This document shows, in pieces, positions 30,169-36,151 of a stretch of DNA of 36,151 bases. The first letter of the stretch is position 1, and each line of letters begins with the position of its first letter. The DNA lies in assembly GCA_002018045.1 (NCBI GenBank), contig MWLD01000066.1:1-36151 (forward strand), in the 5' to 3' direction. The notes under the pieces are model-generated. The model saw only the letters and a program-made list of their open reading frames with translations. It did no database searches and was not told the origin of the DNA. Both the position numbers and the translations under genes were made by a program. Source of the stretch: Candidatus Synechococcus spongiarum LMB bulk15M (GTDB lineage: Bacteria > Cyanobacteriota > Cyanobacteriia > PCC-6307 > Cyanobiaceae).

Positions 30169-31164
30169 ATGACCGTCATTCGTTCAAAGCCTTCAGTGAT
30201 CTTGCCGGAATCCCTGGCGGACGGTGGGGCAACAGCAGGGAACATCAGCGTCACCAGCGACCGTTGCCGGTTTCGGGGGCATTCCATCCACTGCCTGCGG
30301 GCAATTCCTGAGGACCAGGGGGCAATGAGGGCCAGCCAGAGGCGACCGGCCCTTGTGCTCGTTCACGGCTTTGGCGCCAGCACTCGGCATTGGCGCCACA
30401 ACGTTCCCTGCATCGCTCAACAGTACGAGGTCCATGCCTTTGATCTGCTGGGCTTCGGCCGTAGCGCCAAGCCCACGGACCTGGCGCTGGACACCGGCGT
30501 CTGGTGCGATCAACTCCTGGCCTACGTCGGAGAGCGGGTGGAACGACCTGCGGTGTTCGTGGGCAACTCCCTTGGGGGATACGTGGCCCTTCGGGCAGCG
30601 GCGACTCAACCCGACTCCAGTGCTGGCGTGGCTCTGCTCAATCCCATGGGACGGTTTCGCCGTGAGCAACAAGGGATGCAGGAGCCAGGGGTCTTCTCCT
30701 GGGCGACCAACGGCCTGATGGCCATGGGGGGCGCCCTTCTCAAAACACGAGTCTTTCAGAGACTGCTGTTCGAGAATCTGCGGCGACCCGGCAGCATCCG
30801 TCGCCAACTGCGGAAGGTGTATGTGGATCCAACCAACGTGGACGAGGCTCTGGTGGATTCCATTCGACGTCCTGCCCTCGATCCAGGTGCTTTTGCCGTG
30901 TTTTCCAACGTCCTCAACATGCCCGCCCATGCGCCGGTGGACGAGTGGTTTTCCCGATTGCGCGCCCCGCTGCTGTTCTGCTGGGGACGCCATGATCCCT
31001 GGATCAACCCCGTTCCGCGGCTGGCGCTGTTTCGGCAAGCAGCGCCGGACGCCAGGGAAGTGATTCTGGAGGCTGGCCACTGCCCCCACGACGAGCAACC
31101 GGAGCGCTTCAACTCGATCCTTTTGCAATGGTTGGACAGTCTTGAAGACACAGCCAAAGCCTGA
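30169..31164 (+). CDS. Alpha/beta-fold hydrolase
   Basis: A 331-residue protein with the alpha/beta hydrolase fold: LVLVHGFGAS (oxyanion region, about 62-71), AFDLLGFGRSAKP, nucleophile Ser134 in VGNSLGGYVA, acid Asp in CWGRHDPWI and His in LEAGHCPHDEQP. It resembles the cyanobacterial/plastid esterases related to pheophytinase-type enzymes, but the substrate is unknown. The first 30 residues are variable and have no signal peptide. It lies between the antiporter and the Ctp protease in a likely plus-strand operon. Confidence 0.9.
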   Translation: MTVIRSKPSVILPESLADGGATAGNISVTSDRCRFRGHSIHCLRAIPEDQGAMRASQRRPALVLVHGFGASTRHWRHNVPCIAQQYEVHAFDLLGFGRSAKPTDLALDTGVWCDQLLAYVGERVERPAVFVGNSLGGYVALRAAATQPDSSAGVALLNPMGRFRREQQGMQEPGVFSWATNGLMAMGGALLKTRVFQRLLFENLRRPGSIRRQLRKVYVDPTNVDEALVDSIRRPALDPGAFAVFSNVLNMPAHAPVDEWFSRLRAPLLFCWGRHDPWINPVPRLALFRQAAPDAREVILEAGHCPHDEQPERFNSILLQWLDSLEDTAKA

Positions 31165-31239
31165 AACGTCCTCACCAGTGTTCGTGCCGGGGAAGAGCCT
31201 CCTCTCCTATAGGCTGGTTTTCTGTGTGACCATGGCTTG

Positions 31240-32535
31240 ATGGACTCCCGGATCCCCTTATCGCTGAAGCGCGTCCTGGCACTTTCCGGGTGCAGTGCTT
31301 TGCTGGTGCTGAGCAGTGCCCTTCTAGCTGGCCGCAGCGGAGCGGTTCTCATTACGGACAGCCCCAAGGAGGTGGTTGACGAGGCGTGGCAGATCATTTA
31401 CCGCAACTACCTGGACTCCACAGGCGACTATGACAAGGGCAGTTGGCGCCAGTTACGCAAGGAACTTCTCTCGAAGAGCTATAGCACCAGGAACGAGGCC
31501 TACGAGGCCATTCGGGGCATGCTGCTCACGCTGGAAGATCCCTACACCCGCTTCATGGACCCTGACGAGTTCAAGGAGTTGCACATCGATACCTCCGGCG
31601 AGTTGACGGGGGTCGGAATCCAGCTCAGCTTTGACGAGGAGACCGAGCTGTTGACTGTAGTAGCGCCCATCGAGGATGGCCCCGCAGCCACGGTTGGCGT
31701 GCAGACCAACGACCGAATTGTGGGCATTGACGGCAAGGACGCCCGAGGGATGAGATCGGAAGAGGCGGTGAAACTGATCCGTGGACCCATCGGTTCTCGC
31801 GTCACCCTCACCCTTGATCGGGATGGCAAGACCTTCGACGTGGTGATCATCCGGGACCGTATCAGCATCAACCCGGTGGTGAGCCGGATCAATACAACTG
31901 CGGACGGCGCCCAGGTGGGCTACATCCGTCTCAAGCAGTTCAGCGCCAACGCGGCCACGGACATGTCCAAGGTGGTCAAGGACATGGAAGCCCAAGGTGT
32001 GGATGCCTACGTGCTGGATCTGCGTTTCAATCCCGGCGGACTTCTGGAAGCCAGCGTGGACATTAGCGATCAGTGGCTGGACGTGGACGTTCCCATTGTG
32101 AGCATCCAGAGTGGACGCTCCAGGAGGATACGCTTCACGCGAGAGGAACCGCTCACGAGCGATCCCCTGGTGATTCTGGTCAACGAGGTCAGCGCCAGCG
32201 CCAGTGAAATTTTATCCGGCGCCATTCAGGACAACGACCGAGGACAGCTTGTGGGTGAGCAAACCTTCGGGAAGGGGCTGGTGCAATCCGTGCGTGCGCT
32301 TTCGGACGGTTCCGGCATAACAGTGACCATCTCCAAATATCTGACTCCCGACGGTCGGGACATTCACCGGGAAGGGATTGCGCCGGACGTGGAGGCCACG
32401 CTGAGCATGGAAGAACTTCGGGACCTGGGCGTGGATGGCCTGGGCACCAGTAAGGATCGCCAATACCGGGTTGCGGAAGGGGTTGTCCTGAAAGCGCTGG
32501 TTCAGGCTGGCGGGGGAGACGCTCAGGACATCTAA
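31240..32535 (+). CDS. Carboxyl-terminal processing protease (S41A, Ctp family)
   Basis: A lumenal or periplasmic serine protease of 431 residues. A hydrophobic N-terminal segment (about 12-35) should act as a signal or anchor. Then come a Ctp N-domain (EVVDEAWQIIYRNYLD ... DPYTRFMDP), a PDZ domain (about 105-190, GVGIQLSF ... IVGIDGKDARGM) and the S41 core with the Ser in VNEVSASASEIL and the Lys in TFGKGLVQS. Cyanobacteria have CtpA (D1 maturation), CtpB and CtpC; the sequence looks closer to CtpB/CtpC, but I cannot decide. ATG 31240 is preferred over TTG 31237. Its stop overlaps that of the small gene on the other strand. Confidence 0.93.
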   Translation: MDSRIPLSLKRVLALSGCSALLVLSSALLAGRSGAVLITDSPKEVVDEAWQIIYRNYLDSTGDYDKGSWRQLRKELLSKSYSTRNEAYEAIRGMLLTLEDPYTRFMDPDEFKELHIDTSGELTGVGIQLSFDEETELLTVVAPIEDGPAATVGVQTNDRIVGIDGKDARGMRSEEAVKLIRGPIGSRVTLTLDRDGKTFDVVIIRDRISINPVVSRINTTADGAQVGYIRLKQFSANAATDMSKVVKDMEAQGVDAYVLDLRFNPGGLLEASVDISDQWLDVDVPIVSIQSGRSRRIRFTREEPLTSDPLVILVNEVSASASEILSGAIQDNDRGQLVGEQTFGKGLVQSVRALSDGSGITVTISKYLTPDGRDIHREGIAPDVEATLSMEELRDLGVDGLGTSKDRQYRVAEGVVLKALVQAGGGDAQDI

Positions 32536-32699
32536 GGGACGGTCGGCAGACCTCGGATCGTGGCGCCGACAGGTTGCATCAGGCCGCCGCCGGAGGAGTC
32601 GTCATCATCGTCGTTGGGGAAGCCGTCGCTGACGAAAAGCAGCGCCAGGGCCATCGCACCAATCAGTAAGGAGAAGTTGGTGGCAGTGAGATCGTCCAA
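32532..32699 (-). CDS. Small acidic membrane protein, TTG start
   Basis: A 55-residue frame: a hydrophobic helix (SLLIGAMALALLFVSDGF, about residues 11-28), five consecutive Asp, a Ser/Gly stretch and MQPVGATIRGLP at the end. The composition is coherent and reminiscent of short conserved proteins of marine Synechococcus, but I cannot name it. The start is TTG 32699 by position of the conserved-looking part (LDDLTATNF); the first ATG at 32654 would cut into the helix. Its TAG (32532-32534) overlaps the TAA of the protease gene (32533-32535). Confidence 0.5.
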   Translation of the reverse strand: MDDLTATNFSLLIGAMALALLFVSDGFPNDDDDDSSGGGLMQPVGATIRGLPTVP

Positions 32700-33015
32700 G
32701 AGGATCCAGGCAGTTGCCGTAGCGTAACAGGACTTTTCCCTCCGTGGAGAAAATTGGAGCTTACAAAGCTGTTTCCGCCGACTGCCGACTTGCGATGACG
32801 TCACCTGCAAACCGGACAAGAGGTGAAGAAGATTTTGCAGGGTCCAGCAGGCTTGTTCAGGGGGGGAAACGGTGATTGTTGTGGCGCCCGGACGTGTACC
32901 GGAGCCCCCCCGTTGCGGTAAGCTCCACCTCACAGGGGAACCCCCGAACAACACCAGGGCGCCCCGAAACTCGCGCTTTCCGCATGACCCGGCCTGTAGG
33001 AAGAGAGAGGAAAGC
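32700..33015. other. Intergenic region without recognised features
   Basis: I see no coding frame with family character, no tRNA and no clear terminator here. The stretch contains a homopolymer-like run of G near 32860 and of C near 32925. Confidence 0.5.
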
Positions 33016-33045
33016 TTGACAGAGAAAGCAACTCCGGCTTAAGAT
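33016..33045 (+). promoter_or_regulatory. Strong sigma70-type promoter
   Basis: A perfect TTGACA (33016-33021) and TAAGAT (33040-33045) are separated by 18 bases. The expected transcript start is near 33052, giving a leader of about 28 bases to ATG 33080. It drives the repeat-containing gene. Confidence 0.65.
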
Positions 33046-33079
33046 GAGCAAGCCGTTCTGACTTTGCCCAGAAGCACTC

Positions 33080-36000
33080 ATGAAACCCATGAACAAGCCG
33101 GATCCGAAGCTGGTGAAATTGGGAGAGGATCGCCCATGGTTGTTTGGCGTGGATGGAGCGAGGGGAGACACGACAGTTAATGAGAAGAAGTTTCAAAACG
33201 TAGCTTTCGTAACCAGAAAGGAGTATAATTGGTCCAGAGGTCCAGAGGTCCAGAGGTCCAGAGGTCCAGAGGTCCAGAGGTCCAGAGGTCCCAGCACACC
33301 GGGGTGGTGTGTCATGAGGTGCGTCCAACGGGAGGCTGGCGCACCTCGTCTTGCCTCCACGCCTTCAACAGGCTCCCCGTCCAAAGCTGAAGCGGGTTCC
33401 GCTGGTGAGGCTTGTTTCCGCCGCCGCCTGCTGGCGCTGCTGCTGGCCGTTCCCGGCCTGTTCACTGCTGCCCCCGGTCTGGTCGTTGCTCCCACTGCGC
33501 TGCTGCTCGGCGCGCTCGGCCTGTTCGCCGCCGCGCCGGCACAAGCGCAGGTCTGGTCTGCCACGCTGACGGTGGATCAGGATGACACTTATTTCGGCTG
33601 CAGCACCGGGATCACATCCCAAAATGACTGCTCAAGCTCAACCGTCCTCACGGAAGATGAATTCACCTACGGGGGCACCAGCTACACCATAGACACACTC
33701 AATTGGAGCCCTCTTACTAATCGACTTTTCTTAAATATCAACGCCAACAGCCTTAGTGGTCAGGCGACCAGGACCGCCCTTGGTTCTTTGACGCTGACTG
33801 TGGACGTCGCCGCCCTGGCGGTCAGCGACGCCACGGCAAGTGGATTCTCGATCTATTGGTCGTACGACCCGGGCACGGCCGGGGACTGGACCGATGGCCG
33901 GACGGTGTTGCTGAGCCTGACGGCGCTTGCGGCCCCGACGGCCCTGACGGTAACGCCGAGCAACGCTCAGTTGGATCTGAGCTGGACTGCGCCCTCGGGC
34001 TCGCCGACGGGGTACGACGTGCATTACACCTCGGCGTCGAAAACGGGCGGCAGCGCGGTAACGGACGGTGCGGCGGCCTCGGGCAGCGACCCCGCCACCG
34101 CCTGGGTAGCGGTCACCCGCAGCGGCACGACGGCCTCCCAGACGATTTCAAGCCTGAGCAACGGCACGACCTACCGGGTGCGGGTGCGGGCGAAGACCAG
34201 CAGCGACATCGGCACCTGGGTGTTCGGCACGGGCACGCCCGCGCAGCCCCCCGACGCCCCGACGAACCTGGTGGTCACGCCGAGCGACGCATTCCTGGTC
34301 CTGACCTGGATCGCGCCCTCAAGCACGGTGACTGGCTACGACGTGCACTACACCTCGGCGGCCTCGGACTCGGTCGCGAACAGCGCGACGGCCTCGGGCA
34401 GCGACCCCGCCGCCGCCTGGGTCGCGGTCACCCGCAGCGGCACGTTTGCCTTGGAGGAGGTAATAAACCTGACCAACAACAAAGCCTACCGGGTGCGGGT
34501 GCGCGCGAAGAACCACAACGTCAACAGCGCCTGGGTGTTCGGCACGGGCACGCCACTGGTAGCGGTTAGCTGGGCCGCAACGCAAACCATTTCCGAGGGT
34601 CTGCTAACAAGTCAATCGGTGCTCTTCACGGGCCTCCCCGCCGGCGCCAGCGGCAGCCTGACCTATGCGGCCGGCAGCAACAATCCGGCCAGCCTGGCGG
34701 ATGACCTGCAGACCTACAGCACGGCGCTGGCAGCCAGTAACGGGGGACTGGAAATTACCCTGCCCTTGCCCGTCGACGATGCGCTGAACGAGGAACACGA
34801 GACCTTCACCATCACGATCAACCCCGGCACGGGATATTTGTTGGGCGCGCCGGCCACCCGGACCGTCACCATCACCGACAACGACCCGCCGGCGGCCCCG
34901 ACGGGGCTGTCGCTCGCGCCGGGGGATCAGAAGCTGACGGCGTCGTGGAGCAAGCCTGTGGGTCCGGTGGCGGGCTACCAGTTGCGCTACAAGGAAACAG
35001 CGGCGGCCGACCAGGCCGCCACGACGGCGAACGACCCGTCCACGGGCTGGGTGACGAGCACGCCGTCGGGCACGAACACGTCTGCGGAGATCACGGGGTT
35101 GACCAACGGGACGGCCTATCACGTGCAGGTGCGGGCAACGGACGGGCAGGCAGAGACGGGCAACGGCTACGGCTCCTGGTCGGCCTCGCAGACGGGCACC
35201 CCCGTGAGCGTCCCCGACGCGCCCACCAGCCTCAACGTCGCGCCGGGCAACGCACGGCTCTCCCTGTCGTGGACCGCGCCCGCCGGGACGCTGACCGGCT
35301 ACGACGTGCAGTACACCTCGGCGCTGGCGGCAAGCGTCGGGAACAACGCGGCGGCCTCCGGCAGCGACCCCGCCACCGCCTGGGTGGCGGTCACCCGCAG
35401 CGGCACGACGGCCTCCCAGACGATTTCGTCCCTGGTCAACGGCACGACCTACCGGGTGCGGGTGCGGGCGAGGAACAGCAGCGGCAACGGCGCCTGGGTG
35501 TTCGAGACGGGCAGGCCAGTAGCCCCCACGGTGTCGCCCATCACACCCACCCCTACCATCACACCCACACCGACCACTCCCACCACAACGACGACGCCAC
35601 GCCCGCGTGATCTCAGGCCCAGCTTCGGCAGCGCCAGTGTGCCCGCCCAGTCCTACACCGAGGGCACAGCAATCCCGCCACTCGAACTGCCGGAGGCAAC
35701 AGGTGGCGATGGTCGGTTGTTCTATGCGTTGTCACCGGTCCTGCCGGAGGGTCTGACGCTGAACAGGAGCGTCCGCCGTCTAAGCGGCACACCCACCACC
35801 CCGCAGGCTGCAAGGCAATACACCTGGACAGCGACCGACGCCGACGGTGATGCAGCCAGGATCACCTTTACGGTTACGGTAGCGCCGGATCTCAGGCCCA
35901 GCTTCGACAACGTCAGTGTGCCCGACCAGTCCTATACCGAGGGCACGGCAATTACCCCATTCGTCCTGCCGGAGGCAACAGGTGGCAACAACCCGTTGAC

Positions 36001-36151
36001 CTATGCGTTGTCACCATCCCTGCCAAACGGTCTGACGTTGAACCAAGTCACCCGTCGTTTGAGCGGCAGCGCGATCTCGCCCCAGGATACAACCCTCTAC
36101 ACCTGGACAGCGACCGACGCCGATGGTGACGAGGCAACGTTGACCTTTACC
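33080..36151 (+). CDS. Secreted repeat protein with FN3, Calx-beta-like and putative-Ig domains (incomplete, 3' end beyond window)
   Basis: The frame is open from 33062 to the last base; ATG 33080 gives 1024 codons without stop. Numbered from there: residues 1-50 hydrophilic; 51-70 octapeptide repeats from the 8-bp tandem; a basic RRR then a long hydrophobic segment with likely cleavage after AQA (about 156); a VWSATLTV domain (about 158-282); FN3 domains at about 285-385, 392-490, 604-710 and 713-813; a Calx-beta-like domain at 494-602 ending TITDND; a Thr/Pro linker (814-843); and two 93-residue putative-Ig repeats with YTWTATDADGD. ATG 33314, placed 34 codons before the signal peptide, is an equally good start. 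It is probably an adhesin-like surface or secreted protein. Codon use (ACG, GCG and TCG rich in FN3 parts) differs from neighbours, suggesting acquisition. Confidence 0.88.
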   Translation, partial: MKPMNKPDPKLVKLGEDRPWLFGVDGARGDTTVNEKKFQNVAFVTRKEYNWSRGPEVQRSRGPEVQRSRGPSTPGWCVMRCVQREAGAPRLASTPSTGSPSKAEAGSAGEACFRRRLLALLLAVPGLFTAAPGLVVAPTALLLGALGLFAAAPAQAQVWSATLTVDQDDTYFGCSTGITSQNDCSSSTVLTEDEFTYGGTSYTIDTLNWSPLTNRLFLNINANSLSGQATRTALGSLTLTVDVAALAVSDATASGFSIYWSYDPGTAGDWTDGRTVLLSLTALAAPTALTVTPSNAQLDLSWTAPSGSPTGYDVHYTSASKTGGSAVTDGAAASGSDPATAWVAVTRSGTTASQTISSLSNGTTYRVRVRAKTSSDIGTWVFGTGTPAQPPDAPTNLVVTPSDAFLVLTWIAPSSTVTGYDVHYTSAASDSVANSATASGSDPAAAWVAVTRSGTFALEEVINLTNNKAYRVRVRAKNHNVNSAWVFGTGTPLVAVSWAATQTISEGLLTSQSVLFTGLPAGASGSLTYAAGSNNPASLADDLQTYSTALAASNGGLEITLPLPVDDALNEEHETFTITINPGTGYLLGAPATRTVTITDNDPPAAPTGLSLAPGDQKLTASWSKPVGPVAGYQLRYKETAAADQAATTANDPSTGWVTSTPSGTNTSAEITGLTNGTAYHVQVRATDGQAETGNGYGSWSASQTGTPVSVPDAPTSLNVAPGNARLSLSWTAPAGTLTGYDVQYTSALAASVGNNAAASGSDPATAWVAVTRSGTTASQTISSLVNGTTYRVRVRARNSSGNGAWVFETGRPVAPTVSPITPTPTITPTPTTPTTTTTPRPRDLRPSFGSASVPAQSYTEGTAIPPLELPEATGGDGRLFYALSPVLPEGLTLNRSVRRLSGTPTTPQAARQYTWTATDADGDAARITFTVTVAPDLRPSFDNVSVPDQSYTEGTAITPFVLPEATGGNNPLTYALSPSLPNGLTLNQVTRRLSGSAISPQDTTLYTWTATDADGDEATLTFT
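33217..33231 (+). promoter_or_regulatory. Ribosome-binding-like site before TTG 33229
   Basis: AAAGGAG (33217-33223) lies 5 bases before TTG 33229-33231, which leads straight into the octamer repeat. At the present repeat number this TTG frame ends at TGA 33388-33390, so it does not match the main frame. This may be a second, phase-dependent start or a coincidence. Confidence 0.4.
33231..33290 (+). repeat. 8-bp tandem repeat GGTCCAGA, 7.5 copies
   Basis: Seven perfect copies of GGTCCAGA plus GGTC, inside the 5' part of the surface-protein frame. Because 8 and 3 share no factor, all three plus-strand frames read the same circular octapeptide (GPEVQRSR) with no stop. Copy changes that are not multiples of three shift the downstream frame. 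Confidence 0.97.
34052..35520 (+). repeat. DNA-level repeats within the FN3 modules
   Basis: Segments around 34073-34220 and 35353-35500 are nearly identical in nucleotides (encoding SGSDPATAWVAVTRSG then NGTTYRVRVRA), and 34390-34500 is a more diverged third copy. This indicates recent duplication or exchange between domains. Confidence 0.8.
35609..36151 (+). repeat. 279-bp direct repeats (putative-Ig modules)
   Basis: Copy 1 starts at 35609 and copy 2 at 35888, both opening with GATCTCAGGCCCAGCTTCG. The period is 279 bases (93 residues), and the second copy is cut by the window end. More copies may follow. Confidence 0.85.

Noticed and set aside
33231-33290. CRISPR array
   Set aside because: The repeats are 8 bp and contiguous with no spacers; this is a simple tandem repeat.
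33193-33564. Minus-strand ORF across the octamer repeat (Leu-Asp-Leu-Trp-Thr-Ser-Gly-Pro repeats)
   Set aside because: The octamer is open in all frames on this strand too, so its length is not evidence of coding; the rest is antisense to the signal-peptide region.
33856-34569. 237-codon plus-strand ORF rich in Gly/Arg/Asp
   Set aside because: Out-of-frame reading of the FN3 region; the correct frame gives FN3 and Calx-beta-like domains.
34945-35610. 221-codon plus-strand ORF in the FN3 region
   Set aside because: Out-of-frame shadow of the same repeat protein.

Overview
The window looks like chromosomal DNA of a GC-rich marine picocyanobacterium of the Synechococcus group. Plastocyanin (petE), the photosystem II biogenesis factor Thf1/Psb29, a thylakoid-type FtsH, glycogen branching enzyme and phosphorylase, hemE, a urea-transporter ATPase (urtE) and a cyanobacterial CPA2 antiporter all support this. 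The unfinished last gene encodes a secreted protein built of fibronectin type III, Calx-beta-like and putative-Ig repeats. That architecture recalls sponge-associated Synechococcus ('Candidatus Synechococcus spongiarum'). The lineage is my inference; I ran no database search.

Layout. 1-182 is the tail of an IS200/IS605 TnpA transposase just upstream of purF (256-1779, +). From 1803 to 9498 everything is on the minus strand. In order of transcription: rimM, a mannose-1-phosphate guanylyltransferase/isomerase and a UDP-glucuronate-type epimerase (overlapping, operon-like, sugar-nucleotide supply), a MacB-type permease, ftsH, a DUF7219-like small protein and thf1. From 9579 to 19592 the plus strand carries a small exported protein, a CocE-type hydrolase, glgB, hemE, an NAD(P)-binding epimerase-like protein, petE and clpB. 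clpB converges on recA through a hairpin. From 19627 to 28504 the minus strand holds, by coordinate, recA, a HAD hydrolase, a 21-codon peptide ORF with an NtcA-like box, an isolated urtE, two unknown genes, scpB, ilvA and glgP. A frameshifted plus-strand remnant of a TM0106-type RecB-like nuclease lies between the unknown genes and scpB. From 28759 to 32535 a plus-strand cluster encodes an antiporter, an alpha/beta hydrolase and a carboxyl-terminal processing protease. The protease stop overlaps that of a small acidic membrane peptide on the other strand.

The most unusual part is 33016-36151. A good sigma70-type promoter is followed by a frame that stays open from 33080 to the end of the window (1024 codons, no stop seen). 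It crosses 7.5 tandem copies of an 8-bp unit (33231-33290) before a signal peptide and a repetitive extracellular region. Eight is not a multiple of three, so a change in copy number would switch the frame. One alternative frame stops at an ATGA that overlaps an in-frame downstream ATG, so stop-and-restart is also possible. This is a candidate phase-variable surface protein locus.

Together the genes cover housekeeping (purine, heme and isoleucine synthesis, recombination, chaperone), photosynthetic electron transport and PSII repair, glycogen turnover, and cell-envelope supply. There are signs of genome reshuffling: an IS remnant, a nuclease pseudogene, an orphan urtE, and abrupt GC drops inside glgB and glgP.
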